64,000 bases of DNA from Galeopsis tetrahit (lineage: Eukaryota; Streptophyta; Magnoliopsida; Lamiales; Lamiaceae). Each line of letters opens with the position of its first letter. The stretch's first letter is position 1. Positions 42,930-54,112 of this stretch are shown here, piece by piece. The translations under genes and the position numbers were made by a program. Where the stretch lies: assembly GCA_963675135.1 (NCBI GenBank), contig OY776119.1, positions 45,197,198-45,261,197 of the forward strand. Direction: 5' to 3'. The notes beneath the pieces were generated by a model. The model was not told where the DNA came from, did not search any database, and saw nothing but the letters and a program-made list of their open reading frames with translations.

Positions 42930-43239
42930 TATAAAATATTATAAAAAAAAAAAGAAATCATATTTAATTTGACCCTATCCCCTATGAAATATGAATAAAA
43001 TCTTTATATTCAACGAACCCATTAATATTTTCTCCATCTTAAAAATTTCATAAAATAATATATATTCATAAATTAAATTCAGAGCATTCAAAACATCAAG
43101 CATTTAATCAAAACTTTTAAACAAACACTTCATAGTTGAGACATCTTCTCTCTGTCCACCTTCATAGTAGCTTCATGAGAGAGAGACATAGGGAGATTAA
43201 AAATTATCCCCATCGTTTAAATGACAAGAAATATAATGT

Positions 43240-43805
43240 AAATATTTTGCGAGGAAGATCAGGTGCAGAGGGACCTTCTGAAATATGTGCAATGAAGTCC
43301 ATGCTCTTAAGAATAAGGTGGATAAAGGATAGCAATGTATGTTACCACCTCTTGTTCGATAAAGAATAGTTGCATCGCATGGAGCAATCATTTCACAATC
43401 TCCTGAAAACACTGGTTTTTAAATTTACCAAAAATTGCAAAGAAATAGAGAATATTATATATGTGAATTGTAATGCATTTATACAATGAGATTTGAGAGG
43501 TCGAACTACAGATGTTCAGTTCGTCGGCTCTCTCTCATGGCTCCTAAATTAACGTCAACACTTCTACCATTCTGCAGAAACTTCATTGCTCGGTGCCGCT
43601 GCAGACATAAATTCTTATATATATATAACACAAAACATATGCCTAAATTTACCAAACCTTGTGACAGATCAATAGGCCAAGGAATGTTGATCCAATCATA
43701 GGATTTTACACATAACGAGCCATTCAAAAGCTTACTCAGCACTGTCATCCCAGGATGATTATGAAGAGGAAAGATCGATGGAGGTGGCATACAAATTATC
43801 CTCAT
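43240..43805 (-). pseudogene. PCO: Plant cysteine oxidase-like gene fragment
   Basis: The exon at 43658-43805 follows a good acceptor (TTTATGCAG) and encodes MRIICMPPPSIFPLHNHPGM then TVLSKLLNGSLCVKSYDW, the PCO/ADO cupin block with two iron-binding His in HNH. A later exon at about 43240-43404 encodes DCEMIAPCDATILYRTRGGNIH, which carries the third iron-binding His. It then runs, with a deletion of about 15 residues relative to the family, into LHIFQKVPL. PCO enzymes oxidise N-terminal cysteine of ERF-VII factors in oxygen sensing. The N-terminal exons are not visible and the exon between (43510-43600) is degraded, so I call it a pseudogene. Part of its 3' end recurs at 45000-46005. Confidence 0.8.
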
Positions 43806-43929
43806 CTGCATAAACAAAAATTATTTATCTCAATAATTCAAGTTTGAGGTGGTTCCGAAATTTTAAAGGGCGAACAATCATACCACACAAGTTGTGGATA
43901 GGAAATGGAAATGGGTAAAATAAAAGAAG

Positions 43930-44455
43930 AGTTGCTAGTAGTCTGATCTTGGAGTTCGGTAAAGTTGATTAAGGTGTAACTCAGCTGATAAGGTTTAGTA
44001 GTCTGATTAGGTGTCAACTAATCTGAGATAAGTTTTGGACAACTTACCTGAGTCAAGTCGTCTGAAGTCTGTTCAGGAGAGTTGGGTCCAAGTCTGCTGA
44101 AGCCAACTCAGCTGATCCCAGTTAGTTTGTTAGTTAGTTAGTCGGTTAGTGGCAGTTATCCAATGCATTGTACATCTATAAATACACCATCTAGTGCATA
44201 GGTTGTAGGTTAGCAAATTCAGAGAGTTTTGAGAGATATCAAGCTTAGTGAATACTTGTAATCTGTAACTTTCTGTAACTTTCATTTGTGATTAGTGAAG
44301 AGAGTCTTCTATCCTCCGTGGACGTAAAATCCGTGTTTTTCTTTGAGTTCTTTATTTGTTTCAATTCTTTGCATTTCTAGTTGTCTTGATTTATCATTTG
44401 TGAGGAGTTGCTTTGTTTCAATTCTTTTACATTCACAATACATATTTTGGGAATA
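43930..44455 (+). mobile_element. LTR-like segment with TATA box
   Basis: TCTATAAATACAC at 44175-44187 is followed by a leader with AATACTTGTAATCTGTAAC and TCCTCCGTGGACGTAAA, the usual layout of U3-R-U5 in plant copia LTRs. AACTCAGCTGAT motifs recur upstream of it. There is no polypurine tract, primer site or clear target duplication, so a solo LTR is likely but its ends are uncertain. Confidence 0.45.
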
Positions 44456-44611
44456 ATGTGTAATACTATCCCAAATTTACAACTCTTACTTCCTTCAAGC
44501 TAGAGACATCTTTCAGAAAATTTAACTCCTGGGATCTTTGGCATCCTCTCTCAAAAGTCATAAGGCTTTGCTGCCAACATGTTTCATCTGCCACTGTCTT
44601 CTTCAAGGTTT

Positions 44612-44960
44612 TCCCCAATATACAACGTCATACACTTGCCGGATATCATCTGCCAGGGTGCGCCGTATATTAATGTAGGTTGCATGCATGTGCCATTGAT
44701 CAGAGCACAAAACGGTTTCTACAATTATATATGAAGAATCAAAATTGAGCCCCCATATATATAACAAGGGTGGTTACTGTTATATTATCTTATGTTCTGC
44801 TATTATTTTTGTAGTTGTGATTTCAATCGAAATTCAAATTAATTTACCATGTAACTAATTCACCATACAGTTATTTTTTCTACCATACCTTTTAGCAAAC
44901 AAAATATAAAAAATAAATAATATATATGTTGTTCGACTTTAATTCTCTAGTCACCGAAAA
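44612..44960 (-). pseudogene. Copy C of the Werner-like gene: N terminus and upstream region
   Basis: The minus strand encodes MHATYINIRRTLADDIRQVY, matching the start of copy B but with an additional stretch that supplies an upstream Met absent from copy B. Similarity ends after VYD. The upstream part (44690-44960) matches 36520-36850. Everything after the first 20 or so codons is missing. Confidence 0.75.
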
Positions 44961-44999
44961 TTTAAAAAAAATATATATATATTATTGATTTTAATCAGA

Positions 45000-46005
45000 A
45001 CACTTAATAGTTGAGACACCGTCTCTCTGTCCACCTTCATAGTAGCTTCATGAGAGAGAGACATAGGGAGATTAAAAATTAGCCTTATCGTTTAAATGAC
45101 AAGAAATATAATGTAAATATTTTGCCAGGAAGATCAGGTGCAGGGGACCTTCTGCCGACTCGTGGATTTGGAAGCTATCCAGTGATGGCAAATATTCAGC
45201 CAAATCAGCGTACGATGGAATCGAAATGCCAGCCCCGACCCAAATTCTACACGTCAACTCCCGAGAGGCCCTTCGCAGAATCTGGAATAGCCTAACCCCT
45301 TGCAAATTTTATGGGTTAGCATGGAAGGTGATTAGAGAAAGATTGGCGACTATAGGTCCGAACTAAAGAAACGAAATATCCTTGGAGACAGCGAGGATCT
45401 CTCCTGTACTCTCTGCGGTCAAGAAGAGGAGACTATTCAGCACCTCTTCTTCAACTGTGGATTCTCCGAAAAATTATGGAACCTTTGCTGCAGATGGCTC
45501 AACACCAACTCGGCTCTCCACTTCAGCCCGGCGGAACACTTCCTCCAATTCTGCGGGCTAATGAAAGCCAAACGAAAGACCCCCATCATGATAGTGTGGT
45601 TCATTTGGAAAGCTTGAAACGAAAAAATCTTTGCAAACGAGCATCCCAAAGTGGAGAAGATCTTGGATGACCTCCGATCCCACTGCGTGGAACATCCTCT
45701 CTCAGCATAGAACTTGCCCAGCCTCCACATCCTTCAATGACTGGTGCGCAAGCCCTACATTAGTGTGCTTGTAACAACTCTTGCGATGTTTCTAATGGCT
45801 AGGTGTACCTGGTGTTGTAGCACCATTTCTATAATTTCCATGTAACTCTCGAGTGCTTCACTCCTTTGAGTACGTCTGGTACTCGGTAATATAATTATCT
45901 TTTACCTTTAAAAAAAAAAAAGGTGCAAGAGACCTTCTGAAATATGTGCAATGAAGTCCATCCTCTTAAGAATAAGGTGAATAGCCATGGATGTTGGATA
46001 AAGAA
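45000..46005 (-). pseudogene. Second copy of the PCO 3' region, interrupted by a LINE
   Basis: 45005-45154 and 45921-46000 together match 43125-43330, including the GACCTTCTGAAATATGTGCA phrase. The LINE fragment at 45155-45920 lies between them. Only the 3' exon and flanking sequence are duplicated. Confidence 0.8.
45155..45920 (+). mobile_element. 5'-truncated LINE with zf-RVT remnant
   Basis: The plus strand encodes the end of a LINE ORF2: DGKYSAKSAYDGIEM, ALRRIWNSLTPCKFYGLAWK, CTLCGQEEETIQHLFFNCGF (zf-RVT) and IVWFIWKA*NEKIF, with TGA at 45615-45617 where Arg is usual. It ends in an A-run (45909-45920). A 19-bp duplication flanks it (AGGTGCAGGGGACCTTCTG at 45136-45154; the copy at 45921-45939 differs at two bases), and the PCO copy at 43261 shows the empty site. 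It is older than the full-length LINE. Confidence 0.9.
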
Positions 46006-46292
46006 TCATTGGCAAATTCCTAAATAAAACAAATTACTAAATAAAACATTTTAAATTGGCAAATTTAGAACTTTCACAAGTGTTAATTTGCCAAGTCTTC
46101 GCCATAAAAATAGTATAAGAAAAAAAATTGAATCACATCCTTCAATTATTTTAACGTTGCTTATTTAGTTTATGAATTACTCCCTCCGTACTACCTTAAT
46201 TTTCACACCTACTTTTTCGGTCCTTTAGAAACTCCATCCGTACAATATCTACAATATTACATTTAATGTAATTATTTTTATGGTACATATTT
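46006..46292. other. AT-rich spacer with a lone Stowaway-like end
   Basis: CTCCCTCCGTACTACC at about 46183 follows TA; no matching right end was found before the copia IV coding sequence. Confidence 0.4.
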
Positions 46293-48431
46293 TTATGGGA
46301 TGGGCCTTAATCCATTCAGTTGAGGTTGCCTCATTTGAGTTGGCCTTTTCTGAACAGATTTTGGACAACCCCACTGATGAGAATTCAGATAGGTTGAGCA
46401 TCCATTGGTTCTACCTTTCTGAACCTCATGTCTTCTGTAAGCAATGTTCTTAACCTTTTCCTTAGGTATTGGTTTAGAAGCATTGTGTACTGGAGTAGGT
46501 ATAAAGATTCCTTTACCCTTTTCCTTGATCAGTGGTTGATTTACTTCCATTTCATTTTGTTGTGCCACTGATCTTACAAAAGTCATCTTAGAATTGCTTG
46601 ATGAGACAATACTAAGACCAGGTGAGGGTTCAAATGGATTATAGTCTAATCCACCTTTTTGAGCAAATGGTCTTTGAAACCCTTGAATTTCTTCTATTGC
46701 TTTAGCAGATTTATTCAAGGCAGACATCTTCATTTTTAAGCTCCCCTCACTTAATTTAAGAGTATCAAATTCACTAGAGAGATTGTCACATTTAGCTTGA
46801 AGGATTCTAAGATCAAAATCCTTTTTCCTCCAGGCCAGTTCTTGTTCATCAATCAACTTTTGTTGTTTAGTGACTTTGAGAGACATTTCATCATGTTCTC
46901 TCACAGTTTGTTGATACAACTCAGTTGATTTAATGTCAAATTTTGGTTCAGGAAGGTTGGGAGTTTGAACTTTAGAATTCAAAAGCTCATTTTCTCTTAG
47001 TGCCATATTGCATACCTCTTGTAGTCTGGTGAAATCCTCAAGTAACTTCCCAAAGTTGAGTTTCAAGTGGATTTCACTGGACTCATGTGTGTTATTTGAA
47101 GAATTGGAAGATGAACATACCTCTTCATTTTTGAATGCCATTTGACAGTCATCATCACTGTCACTGTTGGAGAATAGTCCATCATCAGAAGAGTAGACAC
47201 TCTCTTCACTTGCTGATTCTCCAGCTACCATGGCCTTCCTGTTGTTCAGCCTTTTGTCTCTTTTGTTCTGCCTTTCTTTTCTTTCTTTGGCACTTAGGTC
47301 AGGACAATCATACTGAAAGTGACCCTTTTTCTGGCAGTTGTAACAAACATCTTCATCATCATTTTTCTTGCTTGAGGACTCCTTCCTCCTTGATGATGAT
47401 GGTTCACCTTTGCTGTACTTCTTTCTGTCAGCATATCTGTCTTCTTTCTTTTCATTAGAGACTTTGTCCTTTGATTTGTTGTCAGGAGAGCTGAATCTCC
47501 TTCTGGTTCTGTTGTCTTGGTAGAACTTTTTGTATGTACCAAATCTGGAGTTGAGCTTATCAAATCTCCTTTCCATAAGTGCCAGCTCCTCCTTCATTTC
47601 AGATTTTGAAACAGATTGAGAGGATCTTAGAGTATTCTTCTTTTCTGTTTCAGCAGCTTTGAAGGCAACACCTTTGCTTGAGGAGGATGGCTCATCAGGC
47701 ACCTTCTTTCTGTTCAGATCAAACTCATATGCTTTGAGTTCTGAGAAAACTTGCTGCATCGGCATGTTGTCAAGATTGCTGGTATTTTGCATCATGACAG
47801 AGTATATGTCCCACTTTGATGTGAGACTTCTCAGAATCTTCAAAGCAATTTCTCTTTTGGCATAGAACTTGCCAAGAGAGTTTATCTCATTCATGATGTC
47901 AGTGAATCTGCCATCAAGATGATCAATAGTTTCATTGGCTTCCATAGAGAATTGTTCATATTTTTGGATAGCCACCTGAAGTTTGTTTTCTTTTATCTTT
48001 TGGGTACCTTCACACATAAGTACTAAGGTGTCCCAAATCTCTTTAGCTGTTGTGCAGTGGTATACTCTACCCATCACTGCATCCGGAATAGTCTGGTACA
48101 ATGTGTTCATGGCAATGTAGTTCAGGTTGTGCCTTTTTCTTTCTTCAGCTGTAAACTCATCCTCATCCTTTGGTAGCAACTCCTTTGGATCTGCTTTCTG
48201 AGCATCAGTGAGCTTGGGATTTGCTTTGTTGAATGTGAAGGGCCCTCTAGTGATGACTTTGAGCATTTCATCATGCTGGCAAGCAAGATGTGCCCTCATC
48301 CTGATCTTCCAGAAATCATAATTCTCAATTGAGAACATTGACAGTTTGTGATGAGAAATATGATTGACTTGGTTTGGACCCATGTTGTTGATGGTGTTAA
48401 CAGCATCTCCTGGAACTGCATTATTAGCCAT
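46293..48431 (-). CDS. Copia IV Gag protein (SIRE-like), intact 712 residues
   Basis: One uninterrupted minus-strand frame from MANNAVPGDAVNTINNMGPN. The UBN2 capsid-like domain spans about residues 30-240 (MFSIENYDFWKIRMRAHLAC, AKEIWDTLVLMCEGTQKIKE). A Ser/Lys-rich basic region follows, then one perfect CCHC knuckle CYNCQKKGHFQYDCP (47295-47350), then an acidic Ser-rich and coiled-coil region. The order and length fit SIRE-type (Maximus) copia elements. The start is supported by the primer binding site and LTR just upstream. The frame stops at 46293 soon after NGCSTYLNSHQWGCPKS, before any protease, so the element is truncated there although this Gag is open. Confidence 0.9.
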   Translation of the reverse strand: MANNAVPGDAVNTINNMGPNQVNHISHHKLSMFSIENYDFWKIRMRAHLACQHDEMLKVITRGPFTFNKANPKLTDAQKADPKELLPKDEDEFTAEERKRHNLNYIAMNTLYQTIPDAVMGRVYHCTTAKEIWDTLVLMCEGTQKIKENKLQVAIQKYEQFSMEANETIDHLDGRFTDIMNEINSLGKFYAKREIALKILRSLTSKWDIYSVMMQNTSNLDNMPMQQVFSELKAYEFDLNRKKVPDEPSSSSKGVAFKAAETEKKNTLRSSQSVSKSEMKEELALMERRFDKLNSRFGTYKKFYQDNRTRRRFSSPDNKSKDKVSNEKKEDRYADRKKYSKGEPSSSRRKESSSKKNDDEDVCYNCQKKGHFQYDCPDLSAKERKERQNKRDKRLNNRKAMVAGESASEESVYSSDDGLFSNSDSDDDCQMAFKNEEVCSSSNSSNNTHESSEIHLKLNFGKLLEDFTRLQEVCNMALRENELLNSKVQTPNLPEPKFDIKSTELYQQTVREHDEMSLKVTKQQKLIDEQELAWRKKDFDLRILQAKCDNLSSEFDTLKLSEGSLKMKMSALNKSAKAIEEIQGFQRPFAQKGGLDYNPFEPSPGLSIVSSSNSKMTFVRSVAQQNEMEVNQPLIKEKGKGIFIPTPVHNASKPIPKEKVKNIAYRRHEVQKGRTNGCSTYLNSHQWGCPKSVQKRPTQMRQPQLNGLRPIP

Positions 48432-48559
48432 CTCTATAGAAATAGAATCAGATTAACACAAATAAGTTTTTCAGAAATTTGGATCAGTTCAGTGACCACA
48501 GAAATAATGTGATTTTGAAAATCAGTTGGATTTTCAGAAGCAGTGGTCTATGAACCCCT

Positions 48560-48571
48560 GCTCTGATACCA
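48560..48571 (-). other. Primer binding site of copia IV
   Basis: TGGTATCAGAGC on the minus strand, complementary to the 3' end of initiator tRNA-Met, two bases inside the LTR end. The same motif primes copia V at 62127-62138. Confidence 0.92.
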
Positions 48572-48573
48572 CT

Positions 48574-50131
48574 TGTTGGTTCTTGTTGGAGTATGACACA
48601 AGTGTATGGGGGGGGGGGGAATGCACTTGTGTATGCAAATTCTTTTCTTTTTAACAAACTGGTCTTATCAGGCAGGTTGTCTCACAACTAGCATGAGTGT
48701 GAACTTTGATAGATACTTGTCCTACTGATTACTATTAAGTGATCAGTTGGCTAAATATCTAAAAGAGTTGCTAAGTGCGGAATGTGGTTGGCCTTTGACT
48801 CAAAGTAATACTCCAAATTGATTTCTAAGAAACACAGTTATCAGGGACTTTGTCCAAAACAGTTTTTATTAACTTACTGAGTTTTGCTCTTTGAAATGTG
48901 ATTGAATGTAAGTGCAATAAAGAGTGCAGTAAGTAAATGACACACAAGTTTATAGTGGTTCAGAGACTCAAGCTCCTACATCCACTTTCCCTGATTGAAC
49001 AGGATAATTCCTTCACAATGGAATTAGCTTATTTTATAGTGCCAAGGTGCACTGATCAACAACACTCTCTTAGTGCTTTGATAATCTGAGTCCTAGTGCT
49101 CAATCTCTTTGAGTTAAGACTGTGTTTCACAATAAAAGTCCTTAACTCCTCACTTCTACAACAAACTCTCTCTTCACTAAATGAGATAAGGGTTTGAGGT
49201 TTGGTTCCAACTAATAGAGATATCCTTTACAATAAGAACAGTGTAAAGGCTTAGAATATCTCAATGCTAAGCTTTGGATATTACAAAGACTGGCTTAGCT
49301 ATTTGAAGTGATTCAGGAAACTTGGGATTCTGAAGAACATCTTGGTTTCCTTTGATTTGCTTGATGATAGTTTGATAGCAAGTAGTTGGATGTTTGAATC
49401 CCTTGATCACTTTTGTATTTATAGACAAATCTGAACAACTAACCGTTGGAGGGATGACAATTCAAATATGTCTATTTGTAGCACCATTGAAACGGTTATG
49501 AAGTTTGGCATTCTTTTATCCACTGTGTAAAAGCTTCTTCAATGGTTGATAGAATGAATGTGTTGACTTCTGAAAAATGCGACTGAGATGACTTGTGTCA
49601 GATTCCAAATATGCACATTTCCCAAGGTTGATTTGTGGCAAACTCTACACTCAACCAATGGTCAGATGGGACAACTTCCCTGAACATTCCTGCTGCAACT
49701 TTAGAATGTTCCAACATTCATTCAATGCTTCTATCTTTAATGCTTTAAGTCTTCAATGCTTGGTTCAGGCATGATTGGCAATAAATGCTTCATTGAATGT
49801 GTCTTCTGTGAACTTATCTTTCAATGCTCTTGATCATTTGCATTTCAACTAGATCTGATCATTTGCATTTATGAGCATTGCCTTAACACTCTTGATCTTT
49901 TCAGCTCAGTTGTCCACTTGGTCAGCTTGTCCTGAAAGCTCTGTAACTTTGGCCTATAACCTTAACACTTATCAAGCTGCCTAACATTTCAGCTTTGCAC
50001 AACTATCCTGAACTCTAAAATCTCACAACATTTCTGAGATTTTTAACTTAAGCATTCTACTTACTCAAGTATTCTGAGACAACTTGTCTGAACTAGACTT
50101 GAGCATATCTCAACTAATCTGAACATCATCA
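48574..50131 (-). repeat. 5' LTR of copia IV
   Basis: It runs from the primer binding site to about 50131, where gypsy sequence begins. On the minus strand it starts near TGATGATGTTCAG and ends AACCAACA. A TATA box (CTATAAATAC on the minus strand, 49415-49424) lies about two fifths of the way from the primer site, as expected for a U3 promoter. The outer limit is judged from the TG/CA ends and the loss of similarity, not from a second LTR. Confidence 0.75.
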
Positions 50132-50239
50132 ATCAGGGGTTTTGGTATCCAAATCAAAATCATTTTATTCCCAAAAAAGGTGTATATCTCTTTCTGTTTA
50201 TCCTTCCGCTACGTTAGTTGGTATAACGAGACAGGTACG

Positions 50240-51673
50240 ATGCCTCCCCGCTGCCAGCCCCCCCTTAATACCGCCGCCGATGCCCAGCATGAAGCAGTCG
50301 CTGAGTTGGGTCGTCAAGTGGCCGCCCTCACGGCGGTCCTCGAGGAGCTTCGCCAAGCCGCCGCCAACAACGTCCCGGCTTGGCGAAAGGACCATCATCC
50401 GCCCGGACATCAGCCCGACGTTCACCGTCAATGCCGCTAACCTCCCAAGGCGCGTTCACCACAGCATCCTGCGTCGGATCCGGATGATGAAGAAACCATG
50501 TCGGACATCAACCCCTTCGCCCCCTAACCCGAGAGCCCCGGTCGCGAGGAGACGATGATCGACGATGGGAGAACGATTTCAAACTTGAGATCCCTGAATT
50601 CACCGGAGGTCTCGACCGTGTGAATTCTTGGACTGGATCACCACGGTCGAGGGCCCCTTGGACTTTAAGGATGTCCCTAATAATTGCCGTGTAGCCCTGG
50701 TGGCGACCCGTTTCTGCCAACGGGCCTCGTCAAGGGAGAAGCAGATCAAGAAGTCACGTATGCGCGAGGGCAAGCCCCAGATCGTTTCATGGGGTAAATT
50801 TCGCAAACACATGGAGCGCGAATTCCTCCCCCAAAACTATGCTTGCATACCATATCAGCGATTGCACTCTCTTCGCCAAGGCAACAGATCGGTAGATGCC
50901 TATAAAGAGGAGTTTTATCAATTCTTATCTCGAATTGATGTTCGCGATTCGCAGGCCCAACTAGTGTCACGTTATTTGGGTGGCTTGAAACCTGGTATTC
51001 AAGAAACCCTCACACTACTGGTCCCCTTGTCCGTCTCCGAGGCGCATCAGCGAGCTCTCCTGATTGAGCAGCAAGGCACTCGCCGCCCCAGGGGAGCAGG
51101 TACCTTCCTGCTCGCTTCCAACCGCCACCACCCTCCTCGACATCCTCCCAACGACCAGCCCCTACCGACCCATGCCAACACCCACAATACACGACTCCGG
51201 GTCCTCCTCGATACGTTGTTTTGCGTGTGGCGAGGCTGGGCATCGCCATTCCGCCTGCCCGCGTGCTCGCCAGCGCGCACTACTCATGGATGATTGGGAG
51301 ACCACCAATTACGATGGCCTACCTGTGTTTAATACGAAAATGTCCGATGATATGCCAGAAGAACATTTGGATGGGGCCGTGGGCCAACTGCTCGTCCTTC
51401 GCCGAGCGTGCCTAACACCGAAGTGCTCCTCGCCCATTGATGAGCAGCGTCACCACATCTTCACCTCTACCTGCACTATTGATGGTAAGATTTGTCGCTT
51501 CATCATTGATTCGAGTTCGTGTGAAAATGTAATTGCTGCTGACGCTGTAAGTAAGTTAAACTTATCCACGGAATCTCATCCTTTCCCTTACACTTTGGCG
51601 TGGATTCAAAGGGGAAACTCTATTAGAATTGATCGTCGTGTATTGGTTTCCTTTTCCATTGGCAGTAAATACA
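50240..51673 (+). pseudogene. Ty3/gypsy gag and protease, interrupted by a CACTA-like element
   Basis: It starts at ATG 50240 (MPPRCQPPLNTAADAQHEAV, then a coiled-coil LGRQVAALTAVLEELRQ). Frames change several times before the retrotransposon gag domain (LDWITTVEGPLDFKDVPNNC, GKFRKHMEREFLPQNYACIP, YLGGLKPGIQETLTLLVPLS; 50628-51060). A CCHC knuckle follows (CFACGEAGHRHSACP), then a retropepsin-like region with FIIDSSSCENVIAADAVSKL, in which the usual DSG is DSS. The coding sequence stops dead at 51673. The frame shifts and the insertion show that it is dead. Lineage within gypsy is not certain. Confidence 0.85.
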
Positions 51674-52720
51674 CACTACAGGAAATAAGACATTTCGTGA
51701 CGAAAAGTTTCGCGACGACACAAAAATTGTCACAATTTGTTACTTAAAGGTGACAAATTTTATTTTTCGTCATTAAAATACTAAAAATTGTGACAAAATT
51801 TAATTTCGCCATTATTTACAATTTTTTTCGTCACAATTTTTTAATTTTCATGACGATGTTAATAAATATGTCACAATAATAATATGTGACAATTTTAATA
51901 ATAATTGGTGACGAAATTTGACGTCATGAAAAATATATTTTCTTGACTATGCTAAACTTTCGTCATTAATTATTAGAAATCATTTGTGATAAAATTATTT
52001 CATCGCAGTAATAATTAGTAACAATTTTAATAATAACTGGTGACGAAATTGAACGTCATGAAAAATATATTTTCTTGACGATGCTAAACTTTCGTCATTA
52101 ATTATTAGAATTAATTTGTGATGAAATTATTTCATCACAGTAGTAATTAGTGACAATTTTAATAATAATTGGTGACGATATTCAACGACATAAAAAACAT
52201 ATTTTCATGACAGTACTATTTTTTATCATTAATTATTTGAAATATTTAGTGACAAATTGTTTTCGTCACAATAATTATTTGGTGACGATTTTAATAATTA
52301 TTGGTGACAGATATTCAACGTCATAAAAAATATGTTTTCATGACAATAATATATTTTGTCATTAATTAATTGAAATATTTAGTGACAAAATATTTTCGTC
52401 ACAATAATAATTGATGACAATTTTAATAATTATTAGTTACAATATTTGACATCATAAATAATACTTATTTTCATGACGATACTATTTTTCGTCATTAATT
52501 ATTCAAAATAATTAATGACAAATTTATTTCGTCACAATAATAATTAATGACCATTTTAATAATAATTGATGGTGATATTTATCATCATAAAAAATATTTA
52601 TTTTCACCACGATGCTATTTGTAGTTAATTATTCAAAATAATAGTGACAAAATTTATTTCGTCACAAATCACAATAATAATCACTAACAATTTTAATAAT
52701 AATTGGTTTTAATACGATTC
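51674..52720 (+). mobile_element. Left end of a CACTA-like element with 120-130 bp subterminal repeats
   Basis: CACTACAGGAAATAAGACAT begins exactly where gypsy coding ends, preceded by ACA (possible 3-bp target duplication). From 51885 to 52715 a unit of 120-130 bp recurs about seven times (GACAATTTTAATAATAATTGGTGACG-like), containing opposed TTTCGTCAC and GTGACGAAA motifs, typical of CACTA subterminal regions. The right end was not found; the element could extend through the gene fragments as far as 57000. Confidence 0.7.
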
Positions 52721-52919
52721 ATTTCCGCACATAATATAATTTATTTTTCAAACTCATACAAAAAAATCATGAGTCATAAAACTACTATCACAAAAACACT
52801 ACTATCAATTGAATATTTTGCAGTAACTATTGTAATCCATTGAAATAGACCAAAAGCAAATTAAATTATAACATTCCTGTAATTAATTATAGTATGCAAT
52901 TTCAACCGAGTGAAGTGTA

Positions 52920-53360
52920 CTTACATATTTCCACGTAAATACACATACATATGTCCCTGTGGGTGTCGTAGAACATGTCGAAGATGTAGGGATTTGTCAA
53001 GACGCTGCAGAATCTGGTGGTGGTGATGTTGAGTGTCTGGTGCAATGTGATCTAGCGTCTCCAGTACATTTGAACCATCTACTGCACTTTGCCTAAAATG
53101 CATCCACAATGTTGATGAATAGTTGTAAACACACACAATTGTACAAGTAAAAAAGTCAAATAAAACAACCAAATGAATTTAAGGTTGCAAACCAAGAAAA
53201 TGAATTTGAAAAATGAAAAAAAACAGCGTTACAGCAAGGAAACTGACAACTTAGAATTTAAAACTTAAAACTGAAAACTTAAAGGTAAACTTGAATTATC
53301 CCTACTCACCTTTGTCTGAAACATCTTTGTTATCTCTTGCTTCTTTCTCTGTGTCAGCCT
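52920..53360 (-). other. Two possible exons of unknown gene
   Basis: Minus-strand segments 53311-53359 and about 52920-53093 are each bounded by splice-like sequences (…TTTAG| and |GTGAGT; ATTTTAG|). The second contains an open stretch with ILQRLDKSLHLRHVLRHPQG, which I cannot place in a family. They may belong to the CACTA-like element or to a captured gene. Confidence 0.3.
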
Positions 53361-54112
53361 AAACAAACCACAAGATCATCTACTTCAACAGACAGACAAA
53401 TTAAACAAACTTTAGAACAAATAAAGAAACAGAAGAAAAAGAGAATCACTACCAATGCAATGAAGGCAGTGTGGATTTAAATTTTCAAGAAAAGCACCAA
53501 GTAAAGTAGACGTGTAGACTTTGGTTGGTTTATTTTGTTTCCAAGTTTAATGTGCAGGGCACGTATCCCATCTGAAGTTAAAAAGATCAATCAAGAGGAA
53601 TATATTCTCTATTAAATTTTATGAAATGAAGGTTAATTATATGTTAACTCTAACCACAATAAAGTTTAAAAAAAGAAATTGTTTACTGTTAATTCTAAAT
53701 ACACACATGTCAACCAGTTCATAAATACACTGGCAATGCAACATGAAAGCTCTTCAGAATTTGGGAAAGAAGATTACAATTTCATTTTTAACCTAGAGCT
53801 TTATAAGAACAAGAGGAATTGATGGTAAAAAAAAGAGCAGTTAAAATCCAGCAATTGTTGTTCAGAACAGACTTGGCAACTTTACCGCAATTAATTTATA
53901 TTGTATTATAAAATAAAAAAATCCAACCATTTGCAAAATAAGTTAACACGAATTTTTTTATCCAATTATTCTTCATTTCAGAACTATATAGTAGAATAGA
54001 TGCGCAAAATAGGTACATTCAGAAATTAAATTGATAGTAAAAACATTGAAGTTTGAAGAATATATATAGAATTAGTTTGGAATATTGTAACAAAACAATT
54101 AATCTTTAATTA
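53361..54112. other. AT-rich intron-like sequence
   Basis: No gene recognised. It could be intron or interior of the CACTA-like element that begins at 51674. Confidence 0.4.

Noticed and set aside
44460..44611. N-terminal exon of the plant cysteine oxidase
   Set aside because: The minus-strand frame (LKKTVADETCWQQSLM) does not resemble the PCO N terminus and joins the Werner-like fragment instead.
47135..47458. 107-residue plus-strand frame within the copia IV gag
   Set aside because: It is a shadow of the gag coding sequence, Ser/Cys/His-rich by complementarity.
50142..51280. Several minus-strand frames across the gypsy gag
   Set aside because: They are shadows of the GC-rich gag; only the plus-strand frames show gag, zinc-knuckle and protease motifs.
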